Below, in pieces: positions 26,805 to 35,090 of a DNA stretch of 64,000 nucleotides. Source of the DNA: Terriglobia bacterium (GTDB taxonomy: Bacteria > Acidobacteriota > Terriglobia > Bryobacterales > Bryobacteraceae). Positions within the stretch are counted from its first letter, which is position 1; the number at the start of each line of letters is the position of its first letter. The stretch is taken from assembly GCA_020073365.1 (NCBI GenBank), contig JAIQFL010000005.1:1-64000 (forward strand), written 5' to 3'. Below the pieces are notes generated by a model. The model was given only the letters and a program-made list of their open reading frames with translations, made no database searches and was not told the DNA's origin. Position numbers and translations under genes: made by a program.

Positions 26805-28286
26805 TTATTGCGCCGGGTCGCGCCGGGCTCGATTGAGCAGACGATACAGCGTGGCGCGGCTGACGCCCAGCAGCCGGGCGGCCTCGTGCTTGTCGCCGCC
26901 GGTCCGGGCAAGTATCTCGAGAACGTGCCGGTTCTGTGCCTCTGCGCGGCCGGTATCGCGCATCGCGCACTCCGGCGATGGGGGGTCGTAAGCGGTTCCC
27001 AGGTAGGCCGGAAGATCGCCCACATCGATCCAGGGTGAACCCGCCATTACGGCGCCGTAGTGAATCGCCTGCTCGAGCTCGCGTATGTTGCCCGGCCATG
27101 AGTGTGCGAGAAGGAGTGCCTCGGCGGCCGGCGTCAGGCCGGATAGCTCCTTGTGAACCTCCCTTCCGGACCGGTTCAGAAAATGCCGGATCAGCAACGG
27201 AACGTCCTCTCTCCGATGTGCCAGGGGTGGCAAGAAGAGCTCGAAAGTGCCGAGACGGAAAAACAGATCCTCCCGGAACGTCCGGTTGCGAACCGCCGCA
27301 CGGAGATCCCGGTTGGTGCAGGCCACGATGCGCACATCCACGTGTACCGGTGAGCTCGCTCCCAATCGCTGCACCTCGCCAAACTGCACCGCGCGCAGCA
27401 GGGCCGCCTGCGCGGTCAGAGGCAGGTCTCCGATCTCGTCCAGCATGAGAGTTCCGCCCGCGGCGCGGCCGAAATAGCCGGCGGAATCGCCCACCGCGCC
27501 GGTGTACGCGCCTCTGACGCGGCCGAACAGCTCCGCTTCCATCAGAGAGTCGGGTATGGCAGCGCAATTACAGACCACAAAAGGACCGTCGTTGCGACTG
27601 CTGTAGGTGTGCAGCGCTCGCGCCACGAGCTCCTTGCCGGTGCCGCTCGGGCCGCTTACCAGCGCTGCCCGAAAATGCGGTCCAATGCGCCGCACCAGGT
27701 CGAAAATGTTGCGAATCGCCGGACTGCGTCCCACCATGCCTTCAAATGAATACCTGGTCGCGAGGTCGCTCTCGGCAACCTGCAGCTCCTGGTGGCTGCG
27801 GATGGCTTGTACGCTGCGGCCCAGGGCTTCGCGAAGCCGGTTCACAGCCACCGGCTTCGTCAGGTAGTCGCTCGTGCCTGCCCGGATCGCGGCGACCGCC
27901 GCCTCGGTCGAGTAGTCCGCGGTGAGGAGGAGGACCTCGATGCGCGGATGTACGGCCCGGATCCGGCGCAGGAGCTCGATGCCATCGATGTCCGGGAGTT
28001 TCAGATCGAGAACCGCGATATCGGGCCATTCCATCTGTATGGCATCCAGGCACGCCTGCCCGGTCGGATACGTCTCGACGGCGAAGCCTTCGGGCATGAA
28101 GGCGCGCAGGATGGCCAAGGCGGCGGGGTCGTCATCTACCGCAACCAGTTGTATCGAGCGATGGATCAAACTGGAGAGTGTCTCAAAGCTGAGAAAATTC
28201 TCTCTCAAAAATGAGACACGTGGATACGGCCTGTCTCCAACCTGCTGAAATCTGACGGATGGATCTGGAAAGCCACGTGCATACAC
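26805..28286 (-). CDS. NtrC-family sigma54-dependent response regulator
   Basis: Domains in order: receiver (AVDDDP, acceptor Asp in IAVLDLKLPDIDG, Lys in LTKPVA), AAA+ sigma54-activation domain with Walker A (SGPSGTGKE), an ELFG...GAYTGA loop (a Tyr variant of GAFTGA), Walker B (GGTLMLDEIG) and arginine finger region, and a C-terminal Fis-type helix-turn-helix (HEAARLLGVSRATLYRLL). It activates sigma54 promoters by ATP hydrolysis when phosphorylated. The open frame starts at GTG 28286, but the receiver begins only at about residue 45. A TTG at 28169 would fit better, and would place the paired dyads at 28181-28216 upstream of the gene, suggesting autoregulation. Confidence 0.92.
   Translation of the reverse strand: MYARGFPDPSVRFQQVGDRPYPRVSFLRENFLSFETLSSLIHRSIQLVAVDDDPAALAILRAFMPEGFAVETYPTGQACLDAIQMEWPDIAVLDLKLPDIDGIELLRRIRAVHPRIEVLLLTADYSTEAAVAAIRAGTSDYLTKPVAVNRLREALGRSVQAIRSHQELQVAESDLATRYSFEGMVGRSPAIRNIFDLVRRIGPHFRAALVSGPSGTGKELVARALHTYSSRNDGPFVVCNCAAIPDSLMEAELFGRVRGAYTGAVGDSAGYFGRAAGGTLMLDEIGDLPLTAQAALLRAVQFGEVQRLGASSPVHVDVRIVACTNRDLRAAVRNRTFREDLFFRLGTFELFLPPLAHRREDVPLLIRHFLNRSGREVHKELSGLTPAAEALLLAHSWPGNIRELEQAIHYGAVMAGSPWIDVGDLPAYLGTAYDPPSPECAMRDTGRAEAQNRHVLEILARTGGDKHEAARLLGVSRATLYRLLNRARRDPAQ
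28181..28216. promoter_or_regulatory. Paired dyads TCTCA-N4-TGAGA, candidate activator-binding sites
   Basis: Two perfect 14-bp dyads, TCTCAAAGCTGAGA (28181-28194) and TCTCAAAAATGAGA (28203-28216), lie 22 bp apart centre to centre, which is two helical turns. They sit at the 5' edge of the NtrC-type gene and upstream of the divergent plus-strand genes. The layout matches upstream activator sites bound by enhancer-binding protein dimers, and they are natural candidates for sites of the adjacent regulator. No binding data are available from sequence. Confidence 0.6.
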
Positions 28287-28699
28287 CTTCCCCGGAAAGT
28301 ATCTTCACGCCGTTGAGTTATTTGGCCCGGTCTACCTCTGAGGCGCCCGCGAGGTTTCCTGCCCCTTGCGAGCGCCTTCCTCTCCTCTCAGCGGGCATCT
28401 GCCTCAGTGACACGTTGACCGCATTCCCCCGCAGCGACACACACGAGCCCTTGAGGAATGCCAGCAAGCGTCCGATCCGGTGGCAGTGACATGCGCAGGC
28501 GTGCACTCCCGGTGGGCGGGGCTCCCTTGAGGAATGGGTTGGCCTTGCACGTGCAATTGGTTTAGGCGAGGGCTGCTGGAACCAGTCGAAGCACATGCGG
28601 CCCGCGAGAGGACAGACGTGACGTGACCAGGCGCCGCACCCGATTCCACGTACGGATACAAGAGAGACGGCCGGAGACCCTTGAATCACGGAGACGCGT
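28287..28699. other. Divergent intergenic region with repeats and a sigma54-like element
   Basis: This 413-base non-coding stretch separates the minus-strand activator gene from the plus-strand receiver gene. It holds a 13-bp direct repeat CCCTTGAGGAATG at 28448-28460 and 28524-28536, and a sigma54-like promoter at 28540-28555. I see no gene in it. The spacing between the dyads at 28181-28216 and this promoter is about 345 bases, within the range over which enhancer-binding proteins can act. Confidence 0.6.
28540..28555 (+). promoter_or_regulatory. Candidate sigma54 promoter (or palindromic operator)
   Basis: TGGCCTTGCACGTGCA has the GG-N10-GC spacing of sigma54 promoters, with TGGC at -24 and TGCA at -12. 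It would start transcription near 28566, upstream of the receiver gene at 28700. The same bases contain a perfect 12-bp palindrome TTGCACGTGCAA (28545-28556), so an operator is the alternative reading. Confidence 0.4.
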
Positions 28700-29233
28700 A
28701 TGACCCCGGAAGCGCGGGGACTCTTTCCCGGGGCCGTTAGAGACGGCCACCTGCCGGGCACCCACGGGTTCCCATCGATCGAGCGGATGCATCGGCCGGC
28801 GCCCCGGCCGTTACATATTCTCGTGGTGGAAGACAACACCATCAACCAGCGGGTGGCGGAACGCATCCTGGACAAGCTGGGACACACCTGGGTCACGGTG
28901 TCCAACGGGCGGGAGGCGCTTCAGGCGGTCGATTCCGAGGACTTCGACGTGGTCCTGATGGACATCCAGATGCCTGAGATGGACGGCCTGGAAGCCACCC
29001 GTAGAATCCGCGAGCAGGAACGAAACAACGGCGGACATCTGCCCATCATCGCCTTGACTGCGAATGTGCTCGACGGCGATCGGGAACAGTTCCTGGAAGG
29101 CGGCATGGACGGCTACGTTCCAAAGCCGGTTCGCGTTAGCCAACTCCTGGAGGCGATCGACGACGTGTTATGCGCCGGGAGCGCTCCACTCGCTCGAGGG
29201 CCCCATGCGGCACCAGGCGGACCGCTCTCATGA
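28700..29233 (+). CDS. Single-domain response regulator
   Basis: The 177-residue protein is one receiver domain with a 38-residue N-terminal extension and a Pro/Gly/Ala-rich tail. It has VVEDNT, acceptor Asp in VLMDIQMPEMDG, Thr in IALTANV and Lys in VPKPVR. The sequence is of the type fused to the C-terminus of BarA/EvgS-like hybrid kinases and closely resembles the second receiver of the large kinase downstream. It may therefore be a detached receiver of that system. The ATG at 28700 follows a GGAGA ribosome binding site; a second Met at 28787 is possible. It is the first gene on the plus strand of the island. Confidence 0.85.
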   Translation: MTPEARGLFPGAVRDGHLPGTHGFPSIERMHRPAPRPLHILVVEDNTINQRVAERILDKLGHTWVTVSNGREALQAVDSEDFDVVLMDIQMPEMDGLEATRRIREQERNNGGHLPIIALTANVLDGDREQFLEGGMDGYVPKPVRVSQLLEAIDDVLCAGSAPLARGPHAAPGGPLS

Positions 29234-29369
29234 TGCGGCCACCTTGCGGGCCGCGAGCGCTTGCCATCCATGGCCAGCCTTTCTCTACCGCCGTGGTCCC
29301 GGCGACTCCAGGCGGAACCGCACTACGCAAGACCCGGATCGCTCGCGGCAATCACTAGGAGGCATGCTC

Positions 29370-30533
29370 GTGTCGACACGTGTTTTGGTAATCGAGGACA
29401 ACAAAGACTACGAAGGTCTTCTGACCTCCGTTCTGGCCCAGCGCGATGGCGCTTTCGACTTGCAGTCTGCCGGCACGCTCTCGGAGGGGCTCCAGGCGAT
29501 CGAACGCATCCGCCCGGAGGTCATCCTGGTCGACCTCGATCTGCCGGACAGTTCCGGATATCCCACATTCCAGCGCGTGCGCGAGGTGGCGCACGACGGT
29601 TGCCTGATCGTATTAACAGGATTGGACGACGAGGACACCGCTATCCAGGCTATGGAAGACGGTGCCCAGGACTACCTCGTTAAGAGCCTGACCCAACCAA
29701 GGACGGTCCCGCAGCGAATTCAAATGGCGCTCCAACGCCGCCGCCGGCGGGCGCCCCTGCCCATTTCCCCCAAAGCGTTGGTGCTCGGATTCCTGGGTAG
29801 CAAGGGCGGCGTCGGAACGTCGACCCTCGCGGAGAATCTGGCAGCCATACTCGCTATGGAAGGCCAGGAGACCGCCATCGTGGATTTTCAGCCCTCTCCG
29901 GAGCGGCACGCGGCTAGTGGCGCCGCCGCGCCCGCGCACGATTTGAACCACCTCCTCTCGAAGCCCGCCGGAGTGATCACCGCGGCGGAGCTGAAAGAAT
30001 GCACGACGGAGTTGATGCATGGGCTCCGTCTGCTGCGGATGAAGACGGCGGAGGGCGTCTGGCGGCCGCTCGGCGCCGCATACGTGACCGCCATCGTATC
30101 GCTGGTGCGCCAGTTCTGTACGCACGTGGTGTTGGATTTGGGATCGCGAGTGGATGAGAGCGTGGCCGCGGCTTTGAGGGCCTGTGATATTGTAACCGTC
30201 GTGCTGGATACCGACCCGGCTGCTATTGATTCCTGCGCCACGCTCCTGCGCCAACTGGAAATGGTGATGAGCCCCAAGATGCCGGAGATCCGGCTCGTGG
30301 CTGTCGACCGCTTGCACCACAACCAGGGCACGGTCGCGAACCAGATGGTCCGCCACTTGAAGATGAGGCCGGTGCTCACCGTGACGCCGGCAGCCGACGA
30401 TCTGGCGACTGCGTATCTGGCGGGAATGCCCCTGTTAACCACGTTCCATCCCGATGACGCGTTTCGCCGCTCGATACAGGCCTTGGCCGATGCCCTCCTT
30501 TCTTCGGCTTCCGGCCGAGACGGCGTGCCGTAG
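29370..30533 (+). CDS. Second receiver-ParA/MinD-like ATPase (CpaE/TadZ type)
   Basis: An N-terminal receiver (VIEDNKDY, acceptor Asp in ILVDLDLPDSSG, Lys in LVKSLT) is fused to a ParA/MinD-like domain with deviant Walker A GSKGGVGTST. The switch motif is degenerate (VDFQPSPERHAA), and the Walker B-like strand reads HVVLDLGSRVD. It is a paralogue of the protein at 23578-24750 with the same architecture. The GTG at 29370 is preferred because AGGAGG (29357-29362) sits seven bases before it; the ATG at 29364 is only one base from that site. The frame is open further upstream but overlaps the receiver gene. A role in positioning machinery is inferred from CpaE. Confidence 0.87.
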   Translation: MSTRVLVIEDNKDYEGLLTSVLAQRDGAFDLQSAGTLSEGLQAIERIRPEVILVDLDLPDSSGYPTFQRVREVAHDGCLIVLTGLDDEDTAIQAMEDGAQDYLVKSLTQPRTVPQRIQMALQRRRRRAPLPISPKALVLGFLGSKGGVGTSTLAENLAAILAMEGQETAIVDFQPSPERHAASGAAAPAHDLNHLLSKPAGVITAAELKECTTELMHGLRLLRMKTAEGVWRPLGAAYVTAIVSLVRQFCTHVVLDLGSRVDESVAAALRACDIVTVVLDTDPAAIDSCATLLRQLEMVMSPKMPEIRLVAVDRLHHNQGTVANQMVRHLKMRPVLTVTPAADDLATAYLAGMPLLTTFHPDDAFRRSIQALADALLSSASGRDGVP

Positions 30534-30932
30534 GGCGACCTTCACGATGGGGCGGCGCGCAGGCTCGCCCACCAGGCGTTGCGCGGCGCAGCGGCGCCAA
30601 AGCCGAGATTCCATTCGCAGCCTCGCTCGCGCGGCGTCCCCAATGCCTTCAAAGGGTGGCTGCCACCAGCCGGTTCGCGGGATGATCTCCGCCACGAATC
30701 CACGGCGTGCCTGGTCTTGTCATCCTGCCGGCTAATCCATGAGCCTCGTTTGGCCGATAAGGTAGCCGAGGGTTCAAGTGTCAGACCAGCAAGCCGGTGG
30801 ATGCCGAAGAGCTTTTCCCGAATCGAGCGTGTACTGGCCGAGGCCGGACCGAGGAGCGCCCCAGGCTGCGAGAGGGCTAAGCCCCGCGCAGCACGGTCCG
30901 GCGCGGTGGCCTCATCAGTCAGCGGGGATGTA
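30534..30932. other. Non-coding leader with a receiver-gene fossil
   Basis: A 399-base stretch lies between the CpaE-like gene and the large hybrid kinase. The kinase frame is open through it, but its composition and a 2-base deletion relative to the live gene argue that it is not translated. It contains the 3'-end fossil described at 30788-30870. I see no clear sigma70 or sigma54 promoter. Confidence 0.5.
30788..30870 (+). pseudogene. Fossil of the 3' end of a hybrid kinase/receiver gene
   Basis: These 83 bases align at about 80% by eye with 34842-34919, the last codons of the downstream hybrid kinase. The first ten codons read SKPVDAEELF in one frame. After a 2-base deletion the next codons read IERVLAEAG in another, against SKPVDAEELFSTIEQVLAG in the live gene. 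It looks like the remnant of a deleted or recombined paralogue immediately upstream of the surviving gene. Confidence 0.65.
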
Positions 30933-33900
30933 ATGCAGGTTCTACCGTGTGTCGGACTGTTCGCGCAATTTGGCCGAAGGATAGCCGGCGAGCCGATATT
31001 TTCGGCGGTGCTCATGCTGTTGGTGCTGGCGGCCGCCTTCGTCACCTATCGGCGCACTCTCAAGGCTCGAATCCGGGACCGCCTCCGCAGTGTCCTGGAA
31101 TCGATGCCCGAGGCCTTGGCGCTGCTCGACGGCGACGGCCGCATGGTGGTCGTCAATTCTAAAACCGCGAGCCTGTTCGGATATCGACCCGCGGAGTTGC
31201 GGGGGCAGTCCATGGCTGAACTGGCGCCGCCGGGAACGGCCCGGGAGTGTTGGCTCGAGATGCTCCTTTTGGCAGGCCGCAGCCGGAGCACACCGGATTG
31301 GCTGGAGTCCGAAGGCCGCCGCAAGAATGGGACCGTCTTTCCCGTCGAGATTGGATTGAGCCCGGTCTCGGGTACGCGACGGGTCCTGTGGTACGCCGTC
31401 CTCCGCGATATCGGCGAACGCACCCGCGCAAAAGAGAGTCTGAAAGAAAGCCGCGCCTGCTTGGATCTGGCCCTCGAATCCGCACAGATGGGCGTCTGGG
31501 ACCTGGACCTGGTTCACGATACCAGCGTTCGCACTCTGCAGCACGATCGGATTTTCGGCTACACCTCGATCCAGCCCGACTGGCGCACTGAGGACTTCTT
31601 CCACCACGTGGTGCCCGAAGATCGGGAACGGGTTCGCGCTGCGCTCCAGGAGGCCCTGCGAACCGGCTACCTTAACAATGAATGCTGGATCGCAAGGCCG
31701 GATGGTTCCCGGCATGCTATTGCCGTGCAGGGCCGCACGTACTACGGCCTGGAGGGGAAACCCGTGCGCATGCTTGGCGTGGTTGTGGAGACCACCGAAC
31801 GCCGCCGCGTCCTGGAAGCGCTGCAGACCAGCCAGGAACGGTATCGCGCATTGGTGGAGACGACCAGCGATTGGATCTGGGAGACCGACGCCGAAATCCG
31901 GTTCAGTTACTCCAGTCTGAAAGTGCGGGACATGCTCGGATACGAGCCGGAGGAACTCATCGGCAGCCCCGCCCTGGAACTTGTAGTCCCCGAAGAAAGG
32001 GACGGTGTCGAAAGGAAAATCCGGGACCTGCAGGCCACGCCCAGGTCTTTCTCTGGACTCGAAGGGACCTGCCGCGGCAAAGACGGGCGCCTGGTGGTCC
32101 TCGAAATGAACGGGGTGCCCGTGTTTGCGGCCAATGGGGTGCTCGCCGGCATGCGCGGCATCGGCCGCGACATCACCGGCCGCAGGCAGGCAGAAAGCGC
32201 TATCCAGCAGAGCGAGGAGCGCTACCGCAGGCTGCTGGCGAATCTGCCCGATGTCGCCTGGACATCCGACATCCAAGGGAACACGTCCTATATCAGTCCT
32301 AACGTGGAAAGCGTGTTCGGATACACCTCCGAAGAGATCTGCCGCGATGGCAGCGAGCTGTGGTTTGGACGAATACACCCGGACGATCGCGCGGCGGTGC
32401 TGGACGCCTTCTCCGCGCTCTTTGCGCAGAACCGGCCCTTTAATGTCGAATACCGGGTCCAGCGGAAAGATGGGGAGTGGATCTGGGTTCTGGACCGGGC
32501 TTTGCGGACTTTCCAGTCGGATGGCGTCCGCTATGCCGACGGCGTCTTCTCGGACGTCACCACCAGAAAACACACCGAAGAGGCCCTGGCGGAATCCGAG
32601 AGACGCTACCGCCACCTGTTCGAGCGGAACCTGGCGGGAGTTTTCCGTGTGGCTCCCGACGGGCGCTACCTCGACTGTAATGAGACTTGCGCGCGTACAT
32701 TAGGCTACGAGTCCCGGGAAGAGTTCCTGCAACATCGCGCGGCAGATCTATTCTTCGATCCTGCCGACCTGCAAACTGCGATGGCGCGGATTTTGCAACA
32801 GAAATCGCTCGTCAATCTGGAACTCCGCCTCAGACGCAAGGACGGCGGCAGTGCCTACGTTCTGGAGAACGTCAACCTGGTGGAGAACGAATGCGGCGAA
32901 CCCTATGTGATCGAGGGCACGTTTATCGACATCACCCAGCGCAAGCTGGCTGAGGAGGCCGCCCTGGAGGGCTCTGTAAGGTTCAAGAGTATTTTCGACG
33001 CCGTGCAGACCGGGATCGTCATCATCGATCCCGAAACCCATCGGATCGTGGATGCCAATCCCGAGGCTCTGCGCCTGGCCGGCCGCGCGCGCGAAGCGGT
33101 GGTCGGCGCCGAGTGCCATGAGTTCATCTGCCCGGCCGAGAGGGGACGCTGCCCGGTGACCGACCTGGGGCAGAACGTGGACAACTCCGAGCGCGTTATG
33201 CTCAACGCCGCCGGCCAAGGATGCCCCATCGTCAAGACTGTGGTGCGGGTGAACATTTCCGGACGCCAGCATCTGCTGGAAAGCTTCGTCGACATCGGCG
33301 ATCGCAAGCGCGCCGAGGAGGCTCTGCGGCGCGCCATGGAAGCGGCCCAAGCCGCATCCCGCGCCAAGAGCGATTTCCTGGCCAACATGAGCCACGAGAT
33401 TCGCACTCCCATGAACGGCATCCTCGGTATGACCGAACTGGCGTTGGACACGGATTTGGCGGCCGAGCAGCGCGGGTATCTCGACATCGTCAAGAGCTCC
33501 GGGGAATCTCTTCTTACGGTCATCAACGACATCCTTGACTTCTCCAAAGTCGAAGCCGGCAAGCTGGAGCTCGAATCGGTCGAGTTCAATCTGCGGGACA
33601 GCCTGGAAGCGGGCATGAAAGCCCTCGGCGTGCGTGCCTTCGACCGGGGCCTGGAGCTCAACTACTCGGTGCAGCCAGAGGTGCCCGAGGTTCTGGCCGG
33701 AGACTCGGGGCGCTTGATCCAGATCCTGACCAATCTCGTAGGCAATGCCGTCAAGTTCACCGAGTGTGGCGAAGTATCTGTAGAGGTCGAGCGGGAATGG
33801 GAACGTGACCGACAGGTCTGTTTGCACTTCAGCGTCCGGGACACGGGGATCGGTATCCCCGCGGAGAAGCAGGCCTCGATTTTCGATGCTTTCGCCCAGG

Positions 33901-34949
33901 CCGATTGTTCCACGACCCGGCGCTACGGCGGGACCGGCCTGGGGCTCACCATCTCGCGACGCCTGGTGGGGATGATGGGAGGCCGAATCTGGCTGGACAG
34001 CGCTCCAGGAGCGGGCAGCACCTTTCACTTCACCGCGGTCCTCGGCATGGGCTGCGCGCCGGAGCAAAAGGAGCCCCAAGGCCTGGATTTAAGCGGCATG
34101 AGGGTGCTGGTGGTGGACGATAACGCCGCCAACCGGCGCATCCTGGAGGCGCAGTTCACCGCCTGGCACATGCAGCCCATTCTGGCAGCGGATGCGCGCA
34201 CCGCTCTCCATCTTCTGACGCATGCGGCAGATGCCGGGCAGCCGTTTCCGCTCGCTGTAGTGGATGCACAAATGCCGGAAACCGACGGTTTCGCCTTGAT
34301 TGCCGAGATGCGGCGGGACCCGAGGCTTGCGCCAACGGCCATCCTGGTCTTGACCTCGGCCGCCCAGACGGGCGACGCCGCCTGTTGCCGGGATCTGAAT
34401 GTGGCGGTGCACCTGATTAAGCCGGTGGGGCGCTGTGAGTTGAGAAAAGCGATCCTCCAGGTTCTGGGGAACGAACGGCAGGCGCGGCCGCAACCGCGGC
34501 CTTCCACACCATCGGCCGAGCGGTATCCCAGTCTGCGCATCCTGCTCGCCGAGGACAATCCGGTCAACCGGTTGCTGGCCGTTCATCTACTGGAGAAACG
34601 GGGCCACGCTGTAGTCGAGGCGGTGAACGGCCGGGGCGCGGTGGACGAACTCGCACGCGGCGCCTTCGATCTGGTTCTGATGGATGTGCAGATGCCCGAG
34701 ATGGACGGATTCGAGGCCACGGCCGCGCTCAGGGAGAAAGAAAAGACGACCGGCCGCCACCTTCCGGTCATAGCCATGACGGCCTACGCGATGCGAGGCG
34801 ATCGCGAGCGCTGCCTCGCGGCGGGAATGGACGGCTATATCAGCAAGCCGGTCGATGCCGAAGAGCTCTTCTCAACCATCGAGCAGGTACTGGCCGGGAC
34901 CGGATCCGGCAGCGCTCCCGTGCTGCACCCGTGTTCCGGAACTCGATAG
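30933..34949 (+). CDS. Six-PAS hybrid histidine kinase with two C-terminal receivers
   Basis: From the ATG at 30933, preceded by GGGG six bases upstream, the product has 1338 residues. It has one N-terminal membrane helix (about 18-38), then six PAS domains opening near LESMPEALALLDG, LESAQMGVWDLD, VETTSDWIWETD, LANLPDVAWTSD, FERNLAGVFRV and FDAVQTGIVIID. A HisKA domain (NMSHEIRTPMNG) and HATPase_c (NLVGNAVKF, DTGIGIP, GTGLGLTISRR) follow. Two receivers end the protein, with Asp in AVVDAQMPETDG and VLMDVQMPEMDG. This is a BarA-like layout, apart from no HPt domain; the receiver-HPt protein at 24734-25786 could supply one. The frame is open to 30579 but that part is probably not translated. 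Confidence 0.92.
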   Translation: MQVLPCVGLFAQFGRRIAGEPIFSAVLMLLVLAAAFVTYRRTLKARIRDRLRSVLESMPEALALLDGDGRMVVVNSKTASLFGYRPAELRGQSMAELAPPGTARECWLEMLLLAGRSRSTPDWLESEGRRKNGTVFPVEIGLSPVSGTRRVLWYAVLRDIGERTRAKESLKESRACLDLALESAQMGVWDLDLVHDTSVRTLQHDRIFGYTSIQPDWRTEDFFHHVVPEDRERVRAALQEALRTGYLNNECWIARPDGSRHAIAVQGRTYYGLEGKPVRMLGVVVETTERRRVLEALQTSQERYRALVETTSDWIWETDAEIRFSYSSLKVRDMLGYEPEELIGSPALELVVPEERDGVERKIRDLQATPRSFSGLEGTCRGKDGRLVVLEMNGVPVFAANGVLAGMRGIGRDITGRRQAESAIQQSEERYRRLLANLPDVAWTSDIQGNTSYISPNVESVFGYTSEEICRDGSELWFGRIHPDDRAAVLDAFSALFAQNRPFNVEYRVQRKDGEWIWVLDRALRTFQSDGVRYADGVFSDVTTRKHTEEALAESERRYRHLFERNLAGVFRVAPDGRYLDCNETCARTLGYESREEFLQHRAADLFFDPADLQTAMARILQQKSLVNLELRLRRKDGGSAYVLENVNLVENECGEPYVIEGTFIDITQRKLAEEAALEGSVRFKSIFDAVQTGIVIIDPETHRIVDANPEALRLAGRAREAVVGAECHEFICPAERGRCPVTDLGQNVDNSERVMLNAAGQGCPIVKTVVRVNISGRQHLLESFVDIGDRKRAEEALRRAMEAAQAASRAKSDFLANMSHEIRTPMNGILGMTELALDTDLAAEQRGYLDIVKSSGESLLTVINDILDFSKVEAGKLELESVEFNLRDSLEAGMKALGVRAFDRGLELNYSVQPEVPEVLAGDSGRLIQILTNLVGNAVKFTECGEVSVEVEREWERDRQVCLHFSVRDTGIGIPAEKQASIFDAFAQADCSTTRRYGGTGLGLTISRRLVGMMGGRIWLDSAPGAGSTFHFTAVLGMGCAPEQKEPQGLDLSGMRVLVVDDNAANRRILEAQFTAWHMQPILAADARTALHLLTHAADAGQPFPLAVVDAQMPETDGFALIAEMRRDPRLAPTAILVLTSAAQTGDAACCRDLNVAVHLIKPVGRCELRKAILQVLGNERQARPQPRPSTPSAERYPSLRILLAEDNPVNRLLAVHLLEKRGHAVVEAVNGRGAVDELARGAFDLVLMDVQMPEMDGFEATAALREKEKTTGRHLPVIAMTAYAMRGDRERCLAAGMDGYISKPVDAEELFSTIEQVLAGTGSGSAPVLHPCSGTR

Positions 34950-35040
34950 CGCCGCCACGTTCGGACGGACCGGCATTCGCTCCCCTCAGGCCGCTCCGCC
35001 CGATTCCCCCATCTTTAGCGATATAAATCGCACGCCAGGC

Positions 35041-35070
35041 TTGCTTTTCGGACCGCGATCCTCCTATACT
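35041..35070 (+). promoter_or_regulatory. Sigma70-like promoter before the fucosidase-like gene
   Basis: TTGCTT (35041-35046) and TATACT (35065-35070) are 18 bases apart. Transcription would begin near 35077, giving a leader of about 14 bases that still includes the GGTGGAG ribosome binding site. The -35 box is only a 4/6 match. Confidence 0.45.
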
Positions 35071-35090
35071 CCAACCGGGTGGAGAACCAT

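Noticed and set aside
28170-28286. N-terminal 39 residues of the NtrC-type open frame as translated sequence
   Set aside because: They precede the receiver fold, have no family support and would place the paired dyads inside the gene; I kept the coordinates but do not trust this part.
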